Of a DNA stretch of 64,000 nucleotides, positions 41,642 through 50,711 are shown in pieces. The notes below the pieces were generated by a model, which was given only the letters and a program-made list of their open reading frames with translations, made no database searches and was not told where the DNA came from. Each line of letters opens with the position of its first letter. The stretch's first letter is position 1. Source of the DNA: an uncultured Paracoccaceae bacterium (GTDB lineage Bacteria > Pseudomonadota > Alphaproteobacteria > Rhodobacterales > Rhodobacteraceae); NCBI GenBank assembly GCA_938002605.1, contig CALLAF010000024.1, positions 46,964 to 110,963 of the forward strand, given 5' to 3'. Made by a program: the position numbers and the translations under genes.

Positions 41642-42196
41642 ATGCAATATTCAAACCAACGCACTTACCTGTCCGATAGCGCCGCGATTGCGGCCATGCG
41701 TCACGAGGGCATCGGTTGGGATTATCATGACCGCAGTTTGATAATGCTGCGCCCCGCACGGCGCTCTTGGTTTTCGCGGTATATTCTTAACAAAAGGAAC
41801 ACGAAAATGAGCCACCTTGAACACGTTAATATTACTGTCTCAAACCCCAAAGCGACCGCACGGATGCTTGAACAGCTTTTTGATTGGCATATCCGCTGGG
41901 AAGGTGCCGCGATGGGGGGCGCGGGCTACACGCTGCACGTCGGCACCGAAGATAGCTACATCGCGATCTATTCGGGCAGTGATCCCACACAAACTGTCCC
42001 AAAATCTGACGCAAGCTATCACACGCGGGGGGCGATGAACCACATTGGAATCGTTGTCGATGACCTTGATCATATTGCAGAAAAAGTAAGCGCTATGGGC
42101 TATGTGGCGCATAGCCATGCGGATTACGAACCAGGGCAGCGGTTTTACTTTAACGATGATGATGGGGTTGAGTACGAGGTGATCAGCTATGCTTGA
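41642..42196 (+). CDS. VOC-family (glyoxalase-like) protein, SoxR-controlled, with N-terminal extension
   Basis: The VOC domain starts at MSHLEHVNITVSNP (ATG 41807, preceded by AAAAGGAAC) and runs for 129 residues with LFDWHIRWEG, HVGTEDSYIAIYSG, NHIGIVVDDLDHIAE and GQRFYFNDDDGVEYEVISYA. From ATG 41642, with GGAAAAACCG upstream and just below the SoxR promoter, 55 further codons (MQYSNQRTYLSDSAAIAAMR to ILNKRNTK) run in frame into it with no stop. So the transcript may give a long form (184 residues), a short form, or both. VOC proteins bind metals and small electrophiles or quinone-like compounds; a detoxification role fits SoxR control. Confidence 0.8.
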   Translation: MQYSNQRTYLSDSAAIAAMRHEGIGWDYHDRSLIMLRPARRSWFSRYILNKRNTKMSHLEHVNITVSNPKATARMLEQLFDWHIRWEGAAMGGAGYTLHVGTEDSYIAIYSGSDPTQTVPKSDASYHTRGAMNHIGIVVDDLDHIAEKVSAMGYVAHSHADYEPGQRFYFNDDDGVEYEVISYA

Positions 42197-42525
42197 TCAA
42201 GGCTGGCTTGCATCTTTTTGGTGAGGTTGGCGCGGATAATATCGTATGAGACAGCAATCCGGTGACGCAACTCATCTGGGTTGCTGTCTGGGGCGACCAA
42301 CACCCATGACCTGTGGAAATACGGGGCTTTGCACGCCGCACCTGCGTCAATGAGCATCTGTGCTGTCTCTGGGCTGTCGGTTTTGACGCAGAAACCTGAT
42401 TTGTTTGTTCCAAAGCAAATAAACATCTTGCCGCCAACCTTCCAGCTGTCCAGTTCGGAGGTTGGGTCGGCTGCCGTTGCCCCAGCGAATTGGGCGCAGA
42501 TCTGGTTGATGTCATCACGTGTCAC
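42187..42525 (-). CDS. MmcQ/YjbR family protein
   Basis: A 112-residue protein of the MmcQ/YjbR family (CyaY-like fold, possible DNA-binding). Seen: SWKVGGKMFICFG, VKTDSPETAQMLI, APYFHRSWVLVAPDS and ISYDII-type AVSYDIIRANL. GTG is the start. Function of the family is not settled. It overlaps the convergent VOC gene by 10 bases. Confidence 0.85.
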   Translation of the reverse strand: MTRDDINQICAQFAGATAADPTSELDSWKVGGKMFICFGTNKSGFCVKTDSPETAQMLIDAGAACKAPYFHRSWVLVAPDSNPDELRHRIAVSYDIIRANLTKKMQASLDQA

Positions 42526-42762
42526 CTATCGTCCTCCGCTGGGTCTCAATTCCCTGCCCACGATAGCATAGTGGTGCAACAATCACATCATGAAATGCTG
42601 GACGGCTAAGCATTTGCCTGCTACGCATCCCCGTATGAAGAGCATCTGCATCATTATCTGCTGCATTATTACCTGCTGACATCTGTCGCGGGCTGCTCTT
42701 TCACGTTTCAATTGAATGCTGAACTTGGTAAGCCCGCCGGCAAAACCCCTGCGTGAGGCGTT

Positions 42763-44163
42763 ATGACTACTATTCGGCTACAAAACACAAAGACCCGCAA
42801 ACGCGAGGACTTTGTCCCAATTGATCCCAAAAACGTGCGGATGTATGTCTGTGGGCCAACGGTTTATGACCGCGCCCATATTGGGAACGCGCGGCCAGTG
42901 ATTGTTTTTGACGTGCTTTACCGTTTGCTGCGCCATGTCTATGGGCCCGATCACGTGACTTATGTGCGCAATTTCACGGACGTCGACGATAAGATCAACG
43001 CGCGTGCCGCCGAAAGCGGGCGCACGATCCAAGAGATCACGGATGAGACAACGCAGTGGTATCTGGATGATATGCGCGCTGTTGGTGCGATGGACCCGAA
43101 TTTCATGCCCCGTGCGACGCAGTATATCCCGCAAATGATCACGATGATTGAAGATTTGATCACAAAGGGTTTTGCCTACCCCGATGGGGCGGGTCATGTG
43201 CTGTTTTCAGTGAATTCCTATCCGAAATACGGCGCGCTTTCGGGTCGTTCAACCGATGATATGATCGCCGGTGCGCGGGTCGAGATTGCGGATAACAAAC
43301 GTGATCCGATGGATTTTGTACTATGGAAACCGTCAGATGCAGATCAACCCGGGTGGGATAGCCCGTGGGGGCGTGGACGCCCCGGCTGGCATATCGAATG
43401 TTCTGCCATGGCCAAGGATTTGCTTGGCGAAACATTTGATATTCACGGCGGCGGCAATGATCTGACCTTTCCGCACCACGAGAACGAGATCGCGCAAAGC
43501 TGCTGCGCCTCTGGCCATGCCGAAGACGGTGAAGGGTTTGCAAACTACTGGCTGCACAATGAAATGCTGCAGGTCGAGGGCAAAAAAATGTCCAAGTCAC
43601 AGGGCAATTTCTTTACCGTGCGGGACCTGCTGGATCAGGGCATCCCCGGCGAAGTGATCCGTTTTGTGTTTTTGCAAACGCACTACCGCAATACTATGGA
43701 CTGGACTGCAGAAAAATGGAAAGCGGCAAGTAATACTTTACGAAAATGGCGAACAATTACGAGTGGCTTAGCGCCATCAGTTATTGATGACGAATTTCTT
43801 AGATTACTTGGCGACGATTTAAACACCGCTGGTGCGATTGCTCGTTTACATTGGTTAGCTAATGACCCCTCGTACGACAAGTCTATGCAAAGAAGTCTGC
43901 TGGCTAGCGCGCAGTTTATCGGATTGCTAACGCCCGAACTGGGTGATTGGGTGCAAGAGGCCCCCGTCGACTTTTCTATCGATAAACGCGTGGAAGAGTT
44001 GATGAGTGAACGTTGGCAGGCAAAACAAGTCAAGGACTACGCCCGTGCAGATAAAATCAGGGATGGATTACGTTTAGCTGGTGTAGTTGTGGAAGATAGT
44101 GGTGACAGCTATACCTACGATTTCTCTCCGGATTTCGACGCTACTAAGCTGGAGGACATGTAA
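42763..44163 (+). CDS. cysS: Cysteine--tRNA ligase
   Basis: Class I synthetase of 466 residues. Seen: [24 protein letters not shown] with HIGH equivalent and zinc Cys, [15 protein letters not shown] and [10 protein letters not shown] (zinc ligands), and [13 protein letters not shown]. The frame is intact to the end, which overlaps cimA (TAATG). From about 43690 to the stop, base composition and codon use change: at least eight TTA Leu codons and AGA/AGT codons appear, unlike the first part. That suggests the 3' third was replaced by recombination with a foreign allele. Confidence 0.96.
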   Translation: MTTIRLQNTKTRKREDFVPIDPKNVRMYVCGPTVYDRAHIGNARPVIVFDVLYRLLRHVYGPDHVTYVRNFTDVDDKINARAAESGRTIQEITDETTQWYLDDMRAVGAMDPNFMPRATQYIPQMITMIEDLITKGFAYPDGAGHVLFSVNSYPKYGALSGRSTDDMIAGARVEIADNKRDPMDFVLWKPSDADQPGWDSPWGRGRPGWHIECSAMAKDLLGETFDIHGGGNDLTFPHHENEIAQSCCASGHAEDGEGFANYWLHNEMLQVEGKKMSKSQGNFFTVRDLLDQGIPGEVIRFVFLQTHYRNTMDWTAEKWKAASNTLRKWRTITSGLAPSVIDDEFLRLLGDDLNTAGAIARLHWLANDPSYDKSMQRSLLASAQFIGLLTPELGDWVQEAPVDFSIDKRVEELMSERWQAKQVKDYARADKIRDGLRLAGVVVEDSGDSYTYDFSPDFDATKLEDM

Positions 44164-45782
44164 TGTCCAAGGAACGTCTTTACCTGTTTGACACCACGTT
44201 ACGCGATGGGGCGCAGACCCAAGGTGTGCAGTTTTCGGCGGATGAAAAGCGTCAGATCACGACCGTTTTGGACGGGCTTGGGATTGATTACATCGAAGGT
44301 GGTTGGCCCGGCGCGAACCCGACCGATACCGAATTCTTTGCAAATGCGCCCAAAACCCGCGCGACGATGACCGCCTTTGGCATGACCAAACGGCTGGGTC
44401 GGTCGGCCGAGAATGACGATATTCTGGCAGGGGTGATCAACGCGGGCACGCCCGCTGTTTGTTTGGTCGGGAAATCGCATGATTTTCATGTGACGACGGC
44501 GCTTGGCATCACGTTGGAAGAAAACACTGAAAACCTGAGCGCCAGCTTTGCTTATCTCAAATCGCTAGGGCGCGAAGGGCTGTTTGATGCTGAACATTTC
44601 TTTGACGGCTATAAGGCGAACAAAGCCTACGCGCTTGAGGCTATTCATGCGGCCTATGACGCGGGCGCGCGCTGGATTGTCTTGTGTGACACAAACGGCG
44701 GCACGCTGCCCCATGAGGTGAGCGAGATTGTGACAGCCGTGATTGCCAGTGGCATCCCGGGTGATCATCTGGCGATCCATACACATAATGACACGGAAAA
44801 TGCGGTCTCTAATTCATTGGCCGCCGTCATGGCAGGCTGTCGGCAAGTCCAGGGGACGCTCAATGGATTGGGTGAACGCTGTGGCAATGCGAACCTGACA
44901 ACATTGATCCCGACGTTGTTGCTTAAGGAGCCATTTGCGAGCCAGTTTGAAACAGGTGTAAGCCTTGATGCGTTGAAAGGTTTACAAAAAGCCTCGCGGA
45001 TGTTGGACGATATTTTGAACAGGGTACCTGCAAAACAGGCGGCTTATGTCGGGGCATCTGCCTTTGCGCATAAGTCTGGGCTGCACGCGTCGGCGATTGC
45101 CAAAGACCCGTCGACATATGAACACATCGACCCGGCGGCGGTTGGAAATAGCCGCATCGTGCCGATGTCCAATCAAGCGGGCCAATCCAACCTTAAAGCA
45201 CGTCTAGCGGATGCTGGGATCACGGTTGAACTGGGCAATCCGGCACTGGCCCGTATTGTTGAGCGGATCAAAGAGAAAGAAGCACAAGGGTTTTCTTATG
45301 ATACGGCCCAGGCCAGCTTTGAATTGTTGGCGCGCGCGGAACTGGGCACATTGCCTGCTTTCTTCGAAGTCAAACGCTACCGGGTGACGATTGAGCGCCG
45401 CAAAAACAAGCGCGGCAAAATGGTATCGCTGTCAGAAGCCGTGGTTGTGACCAAGGTGAACGGCGAACGGTTCTTGAACGTATCTGAGAGCCAAGGCCCC
45501 GATGGCAGCGACCAAGGCCCGGTCAACGCGCTTTCGCGTGCGCTGTCCAAGGATCTTGGGCCATATCAGCAGTATATTGAAGATATGCAACTGGTTGATT
45601 TCAAAGTGCGTATCACCAATGGCGGTACCGAGGCCGTGACCCGCGTCATCATCGACAGCGAAGACGGGCAGGGCCGCCGGTGGTCTACTGTTGGGGTCAG
45701 CGCGAACATAGTTGATGCGTCGTTTGATGCGCTGGTTGATGCGATCAATTGGAAACTGATCCGTGATGGGGCGAAGGTGTAG
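44163..45782 (+). CDS. cimA: (R)-citramalate synthase
   Basis: Condenses pyruvate and acetyl-CoA to citramalate, a threonine-independent route to 2-oxobutyrate and isoleucine. 539 residues, as for CimA of this type. Seen: LFDTTLRDGAQTQGVQFSADEK, GWPGANPTDTEFF, VLCDTNGGTLPHEVSEIV, HTHNDTENAV (metal His) and LNGLGERCGNANL, then the C-terminal LeuA dimer regulatory domain (about 400-539). Alternative reading as a 2-isopropylmalate synthase-like enzyme is less likely by motif. Overlaps cysS. Confidence 0.92.
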   Translation: MSKERLYLFDTTLRDGAQTQGVQFSADEKRQITTVLDGLGIDYIEGGWPGANPTDTEFFANAPKTRATMTAFGMTKRLGRSAENDDILAGVINAGTPAVCLVGKSHDFHVTTALGITLEENTENLSASFAYLKSLGREGLFDAEHFFDGYKANKAYALEAIHAAYDAGARWIVLCDTNGGTLPHEVSEIVTAVIASGIPGDHLAIHTHNDTENAVSNSLAAVMAGCRQVQGTLNGLGERCGNANLTTLIPTLLLKEPFASQFETGVSLDALKGLQKASRMLDDILNRVPAKQAAYVGASAFAHKSGLHASAIAKDPSTYEHIDPAAVGNSRIVPMSNQAGQSNLKARLADAGITVELGNPALARIVERIKEKEAQGFSYDTAQASFELLARAELGTLPAFFEVKRYRVTIERRKNKRGKMVSLSEAVVVTKVNGERFLNVSESQGPDGSDQGPVNALSRALSKDLGPYQQYIEDMQLVDFKVRITNGGTEAVTRVIIDSEDGQGRRWSTVGVSANIVDASFDALVDAINWKLIRDGAKV

Positions 45783-45815
45783 TTTTTTGAGTATTTATGG
45801 CAAGATGATATTGAT

Positions 45816-46583
45816 ATGAGCCTGAATGCTTGCGCCGCGTTGGTTGAAAAGGCTGATCCAGAACGGTTTCGCGCCACAATGGCTGCGCCCGTGCCTGCGC
45901 GCGAAATCCTGTTTCCGCTTTATGCGTTTAACGTCGAGGTCGCACGCGCCCCTTGGGTGACCAAAGAGCCGATGATCGCTGAAATGCGCCTGCAATGGTG
46001 GCGCGATGCGCTTGAAGAAATTGCGGGCGGGGTCAAGCCACGCGGGCATGAGGTCGTGGATGCGCTGGCGGATGTTCTGGATGTCGAAGGGGCAAAGCTT
46101 CTTGATGGTTTGGTCGCTGCGCGCCGTTGGGATATTTATAGCGATCCGTTTGAAGATCAGACGCATATGGACAGCTATATTGATGCAACCTCAGGTCATC
46201 TCATGGCGACCGCCGCACGGCTTTTGGGGCAGGGTGACCAAAGTTTGGTCACTGATTTTGCCTATGGCGCAGGGGTTGCGAACCTGTTTCGTGCGATCCC
46301 TGACCTTGAAGAGCGCGGACGTAAACCGCTTTTGGATGGGTCCGAAGCTGGGGTTTTGGCGCTTGCACAACGTGCTGAGGCACGGCTGGTGCGGGCGATC
46401 CGGGTGCGCGGTCAGATAGCCGCGGCCGCGGCACCCGTTCTTTTTGCAGGGTATCTGGCCCGGCCTGTCCTGCGTCAAATCTGCAAAGAGCCGGGCAAAG
46501 TCGCGCGCGGCGCGCTTGGCCTGCCGCCCTTGCGCGAACACCTACGGTTTACGCATGTCGCACTGCGAGGCTGGTGGCGTTAA
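45816..46583 (+). CDS. Squalene/phytoene synthase family protein (NDUFAF6-like)
   Basis: A 255-residue helical protein of the squalene/phytoene synthase superfamily. Seen: LFPLYAFNVEVARAPWVTKEP, AEMRLQWWRDALEEI, SYIDATSGHLMATAARLLG and AYGAGVANLFRAIP. The first canonical Asp-rich motif (DxxxD) is replaced by VARAP, so prenyl transfer activity is doubtful. Similar proteins include NDUFAF6, a respiratory complex I assembly factor. Located after cimA with a 33-base gap; overlaps the convergent next gene by 4 bases. Confidence 0.8.
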   Translation: MSLNACAALVEKADPERFRATMAAPVPAREILFPLYAFNVEVARAPWVTKEPMIAEMRLQWWRDALEEIAGGVKPRGHEVVDALADVLDVEGAKLLDGLVAARRWDIYSDPFEDQTHMDSYIDATSGHLMATAARLLGQGDQSLVTDFAYGAGVANLFRAIPDLEERGRKPLLDGSEAGVLALAQRAEARLVRAIRVRGQIAAAAAPVLFAGYLARPVLRQICKEPGKVARGALGLPPLREHLRFTHVALRGWWR

Positions 46584-47251
46584 TCTGATGCGTGTTCTTT
46601 GATTGCGCGCGATAGGGCTTTTTGGCCGCGTGGGTTCAACCTGCTGATTGCTTCTGAACGGTCTATTTCGTGGCGGGCCAAGAATTCAGCTAGCGCATAG
46701 GCGCGCGTTTCTTGGGTCATGTAGCCCGACCATCCAACCTGAGCTGGACCCTCGATGGCGAAAAGGCCGAAGCCATGGGTGATGCAATGTAGGTCTGTTG
46801 AAAGCTCGTGCATCGGTTCGCCGCCGGGCATGCTGTGGATGTGGTTCGCAAGTCGCGCGTGCATCAATTCATGTGTCATTGTGTTGATGAACCCCACTGG
46901 ATGGCGCATCAGTGCTGCATCATAATTCACGAGCGGCGCTTCGTCGTCATGATGGTAAAGCCCTGCAACAGCAGAAATATCTTGGTAACTGTGCCGATAT
47001 TCAGGATCTAGTGCCGGCATTGGTGCGACGTCAACCGATTGTATCGGAAGCAGGCATGCAATGTCATCTGCGATTTGCTGCGCAACTTCGGGGCTATCGC
47101 CTGCACCGGCCGAAAAGAATGATTTTGTCGCTGTTACCAGCTGGCGCGATTTGATCCATTGTGGACCAAATGTCGTATCGGCCCAATCGAAACTATCGTA
47201 TATCCATCCTTTTAGATCGTCACTTATCGTTTTTTTCTTATGCCAGAACAT
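46580..47251 (-). CDS. Hypothetical protein with zincin-like HELMH motif
   Basis: A 223-residue cytoplasmic protein, family not recognised. It contains a HExxH zinc-peptidase motif in TMTHELMHARLANHIHS (residues about 127-143) followed by EPMHELSTDLHCITHGFGLF, which offers a Glu/Asp or His as third ligand, and then the YALAEFLARHEI helix. No signal peptide. The early part (DDLKGWIYDSFDWADTTFGPQWIK) looks helical. I infer a minimal metalloprotease; no substrate is suggested by neighbours. Confidence 0.7.
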   Translation of the reverse strand: MFWHKKKTISDDLKGWIYDSFDWADTTFGPQWIKSRQLVTATKSFFSAGAGDSPEVAQQIADDIACLLPIQSVDVAPMPALDPEYRHSYQDISAVAGLYHHDDEAPLVNYDAALMRHPVGFINTMTHELMHARLANHIHSMPGGEPMHELSTDLHCITHGFGLFAIEGPAQVGWSGYMTQETRAYALAEFLARHEIDRSEAISRLNPRGQKALSRAIKEHASD

Positions 47252-47254
47252 ATG

Positions 47255-48472
47255 TTAAACTGCTCCACGCGGTTGCCGCATTAGCCAGATCAGTGATCCG
47301 CCTGCCAGTGCCAGAAACGGTACCATCGCGAGGTTCACGGCTGTCCAGCCTTCGACCGCTGTTCCACCTGAGCAGTTCATCAACCCTCCAGAGGCAAGCG
47401 ACGCAAAAGTTACCATGCCAAAGACGATCATATCGTTCATGCCTTGGACCACGCCGCGTTCTTCTGGGCGGTGGGCGCCTGCCAGCATTGTGGTTGCGCC
47501 GATGAACCCAAAATTCCAACCCAAGCCGAGCAAAATCAGCGCGACGTAGAAATTGGTCAGTGTCACGCCCGACAGGGCAACCATCCCAGCGCCCGCCAAA
47601 ATTACCAGACCCGTTGCCAGAATGCGCTGCACCCCAAACCGCGCAATCAAGTGCCCGGTAAAGAATGAAGGGATATACATCGCCAAAACATGTGCCGATA
47701 CGATGTCGTTGGCGTTGTTTTTGTCAAATCCACAGCCAACGACGGCCAGTGGCGTGGAGGTCATCACCAGATTCATGAGCGCATAGGAGACCATGCCGCA
47801 GATAATCGCGACGATGACGCGCGGTTCGCGCAATAATTCCTTGCGGCTCCGCGGTTTTGGCGCATCTACGGTGGCGGGTGCATCTTTTGCGCCTTTGGGC
47901 AGTTCGAGCAGGAAAAACAAAAACATACCGCCAAGGTTCAAGGCAGCAACCGTCAGATAGGTCCCCAAAAATGGCTCCGCATAGGCGTCTTGCACGACTT
48001 TGTTCAATTGCGGCCCAATGATCGCCGAAAGCAGCCCACCCGCCATGACATATGAAATCGCTTTGGGGCGGAACGCGTCTGATGCGGTGTCCGTCGCCGC
48101 GAAGCGGAAAAAGCCCTGCGACGACATATAAATGCCAGTAAAGTACGACCCAACCAGCAAGATTGGAAAGGACGCGATATAGAGCCCATAAGCCGAAATT
48201 AGCGCCCCAACCGCGCCCGCAAACGCCCCAATGAAGAACCCAAACCGGCGGCCATTGCGCTGCATCAGCGGGCTTAGCCATGGGGCCGTGGTCATCGATC
48301 CAAAGACGATGAATGAGATGGGCAATGTTGCCAGACACGGGTTGCTGGCCAGCATCCCGCCTGCCAGGCCGCCGATCACAAAAATCATTGGCATTTGCGC
48401 GCCCAAAATTGCTTGGGCCATAACAAGGACGGCGACGTTGCGCTTAGCGGCTTTATCGTTTGTCGTATTCAT
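47255..48472 (-). CDS. MFS transporter
   Basis: An inner-membrane permease of about 405 residues with 12 predicted membrane helices. Start set at ATG 48472 (MNTTNDKAAKRNVAVLVMAQ). Seen: an MFS loop 2-3 pattern LSPLMQRNGRRFGFFIGAFAG, central cytoplasmic loop ELPKGAKDAPATVDAPKPRSRKE, and APEE-type GAHRPEERGVVQGMND. Substrate unknown. Located downstream of the cobalamin genes on the same strand, but no cobalamin function is implied. Confidence 0.85.
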   Translation of the reverse strand: MNTTNDKAAKRNVAVLVMAQAILGAQMPMIFVIGGLAGGMLASNPCLATLPISFIVFGSMTTAPWLSPLMQRNGRRFGFFIGAFAGAVGALISAYGLYIASFPILLVGSYFTGIYMSSQGFFRFAATDTASDAFRPKAISYVMAGGLLSAIIGPQLNKVVQDAYAEPFLGTYLTVAALNLGGMFLFFLLELPKGAKDAPATVDAPKPRSRKELLREPRVIVAIICGMVSYALMNLVMTSTPLAVVGCGFDKNNANDIVSAHVLAMYIPSFFTGHLIARFGVQRILATGLVILAGAGMVALSGVTLTNFYVALILLGLGWNFGFIGATTMLAGAHRPEERGVVQGMNDMIVFGMVTFASLASGGLMNCSGGTAVEGWTAVNLAMVPFLALAGGSLIWLMRQPRGAV

Positions 48473-48514
48473 AGGGGCATCGGTACGCATCATATTTGTG
48501 GTTTGCAATATGCA

Positions 48515-49762
48515 TTATGCTGCGTCGATCAAATGCGCGAATGACCCGGACACATTGCCGTTGATCAGGCCCATTGAAGGCAGGGCGGAGCCTTCGGCAT
48601 CTTTGGCTTGAAATAAGGGCGATCCAGCAGATTTCACCGTCGTTGCATAGTGGAACTCATGTCCCTTCCAGGCGCCGCGCATCGGGCCATTAGTGCATTG
48701 TAATTCACGATACCCTAGATGGAGTTTGCGTGTCGCAAAAGATGTTTCCAACCCCAGCAGCCCCGCCATTTTATGTGACCTGCCATCAGCATCGGTCAGG
48801 GCCTCGCCCAAGACCATATAACCCCCGCATTCGCCATACACTTGCGCAGATGTTTGACGCAAGCTGTCCATAAAACGGGTATTTGCGGCCAAACGGCCTG
48901 CGTGCAATTCGGGATAGCCGCCGGGCAGATAGATGAAATCCGCTTGCGGGGCTGGCTCATCCGCGAGGGGTGAAAAATAGGTGATGTTTGCACCCGCGTT
49001 CTGCCAATCATTAATCATATGCGGGTAGCTAAATGCAAAGGCCGCGTCGCGCGCGATGGCGATATTCTGTGCAGGGGGCGCCATGCCGCTGGATTTCTCG
49101 GGGCGAATGCCCTCGAGATACAGCGCCAAAAGCCTGTCCAGATCAACGGTGCTTGCGATCAGATCGCCCACCGCGTCGAGATAGGTGTCTAAGTCTGGAC
49201 GCTCAATCGCCTGTACAAGCCCAAGATGCCGGGACGGCTGTTTCAGATCGGGTCTGCGCGGTACAACGCCAAAGATAGGGATGTCGTTCAGTGCGCGCCG
49301 CAGCATGGCTTCGTGGCGGGGCGATCCGACGTTATTTAGAATAACCCCGGCAATCTGCACATTTGGATCATAGTTGATGAACCCTTGCGCGAGCGCTGCA
49401 ACAGATCCGGCCATGCGCCCGGCATCAATCACTAAAACCACCGGCAGCCCAAGAATGCGTGCAAGATCAGCGGTCGCCCCTTTGCCGTCAGGCGGCGCGC
49501 CGTCAAACAGGCCCATCGCCCCTTCGATAATCAGCGGCACTTTCCCTGACGCAAGCGATTTGATCCGCGTGGGCGTCATCGCCCAAGCATCAAGATTTAC
49601 GCATTGCGCCCCACAGGCAGCGGCATGAAATTGCGGGTCGATGTAATCGGGGCCGGATTTCGCGGCGCGCACGGGGCTTATCCGGCTGATCGCGCGCAAA
49701 AGCCCCAAAGTGATCGTTGTCTTGCCGCTGCCAGACGCGGGGGCGGCAATTACAAAGCTCAT
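48515..49762 (-). CDS. cobB: Cobyrinate/hydrogenobyrinate a,c-diamide synthase
   Basis: Amidates side chains a and c of (hydrogeno)cobyrinic acid in cobalamin synthesis. 415 residues. N-terminal dethiobiotin-synthetase-like ATPase with P-loop APASGSGKTTITLGLLRA and KSGPDYIDP, and C-terminal amidotransferase domain with the nucleophile segment VYGECGGYMVLGEAL. Its ATG follows the cobA stop immediately. It ends the minus-strand half of the cobalamin block. Confidence 0.94.
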   Translation of the reverse strand: MSFVIAAPASGSGKTTITLGLLRAISRISPVRAAKSGPDYIDPQFHAAACGAQCVNLDAWAMTPTRIKSLASGKVPLIIEGAMGLFDGAPPDGKGATADLARILGLPVVLVIDAGRMAGSVAALAQGFINYDPNVQIAGVILNNVGSPRHEAMLRRALNDIPIFGVVPRRPDLKQPSRHLGLVQAIERPDLDTYLDAVGDLIASTVDLDRLLALYLEGIRPEKSSGMAPPAQNIAIARDAAFAFSYPHMINDWQNAGANITYFSPLADEPAPQADFIYLPGGYPELHAGRLAANTRFMDSLRQTSAQVYGECGGYMVLGEALTDADGRSHKMAGLLGLETSFATRKLHLGYRELQCTNGPMRGAWKGHEFHYATTVKSAGSPLFQAKDAEGSALPSMGLINGNVSGSFAHLIDAA

Positions 49763-50614
49763 CTATGGGGTTTCGGCGGGGCGACCGCGCCCCAGTGGGT
49801 CAAGGTTGCGCGGCCTTTCCCCAGCTGCCATGCCCTGCCAATCAAGCACTTGGCGCATTTTGACAGAATCGCCGACGCAAATGATTGCGGGCGGCTCTAG
49901 ACCCGAGGCCGCCACATCGGCAACCATCGTGCCAAGCGTCGTTTCAAGCACCTTTTGGTCTGGGGTCGTGGCCGAGGTCACGACCGCGACGGGTTCATCA
50001 CCACCGCGCCCGGCCTCAAGAAGCTTGCCCGCGATCTGCGCGATGTGCTTCATTCCCATATAGATCACAATGACTTGCGATCCTTTGGCGATACTATCCC
50101 AGTCAAGCGATCCGGGCGTGTTGCCTGATTGATCATGTCCCGTGACAAAGGTGACGGATTGATTGACGTCACGGTGGGTGACTGGGATGCCCGCGTAGGC
50201 CAGCCCACCAATACCGGCTGAAATACCGGGGATGATCCGTACAGGCACATCATGTTGGATCAGGGTTTGAGCCTCTTCGCCGCCGCGTCCAAAAACAAAG
50301 GGATCGCCCCCCTTAAGGCGCAGCACCTTTTTACCTGCGCGCGCGAGGGCCACCAATTGCAGGGAAATATCACGCTGTTTCGCCGAAGGTTTCCCGCCGC
50401 GTTTGCCCGCATAGATATGTTCGGCCTGAGGTGCCCAATCCAGGATAGTTTCTTGGACAAGCGCGTCATAAATCACCACATCGGCTTGGCGCAGCGCGTT
50501 TGCAGCGTGCAGGGTCAAAAGCCCCGGATCGCCGGGACCAGCCCCGCAAAGCCATACCCATCCGGGTTGCAAAATAGGCCAATCAAAGGCGGGAAGTGTC
50601 GGTGAATCTATCAT
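49763..50614 (-). CDS. cobA: Uroporphyrinogen-III C-methyltransferase
   Basis: Adds methyl groups at C2 and C7 of uroporphyrinogen III to give precorrin-2, the branch point to B12 and siroheme. 283 residues, single domain (not fused to CysG). Seen: VWLCGAGPGDPGLLTL, VIYDALVQ, RLKGGDPFVFGRGGEE and GIPVTHRDVNQSVTFVTGH. It is divergent from cbiD across 97 bases, too short for a cobalamin riboswitch, and none is seen. Confidence 0.96.
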   Translation of the reverse strand: MIDSPTLPAFDWPILQPGWVWLCGAGPGDPGLLTLHAANALRQADVVIYDALVQETILDWAPQAEHIYAGKRGGKPSAKQRDISLQLVALARAGKKVLRLKGGDPFVFGRGGEEAQTLIQHDVPVRIIPGISAGIGGLAYAGIPVTHRDVNQSVTFVTGHDQSGNTPGSLDWDSIAKGSQVIVIYMGMKHIAQIAGKLLEAGRGGDEPVAVVTSATTPDQKVLETTLGTMVADVAASGLEPPAIICVGDSVKMRQVLDWQGMAAGERPRNLDPLGRGRPAETP

Positions 50615-50711
50615 AGCGTCTTTATGGCGCTGAACTGCAGTCTTGGAAAGGTGTCAAACGACCAACGATTGCGGATTGGCGGCATGGGCATCGCCGCTTA
50701 TAGTCGGGGTG

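Noticed and set aside
42526..42762. Small gene upstream of cysS (repeats of ATCTGCTGCATTATT type)
   Set aside because: Only a roughly 30-codon frame without start signal; the interval is better read as the cysS promoter region.
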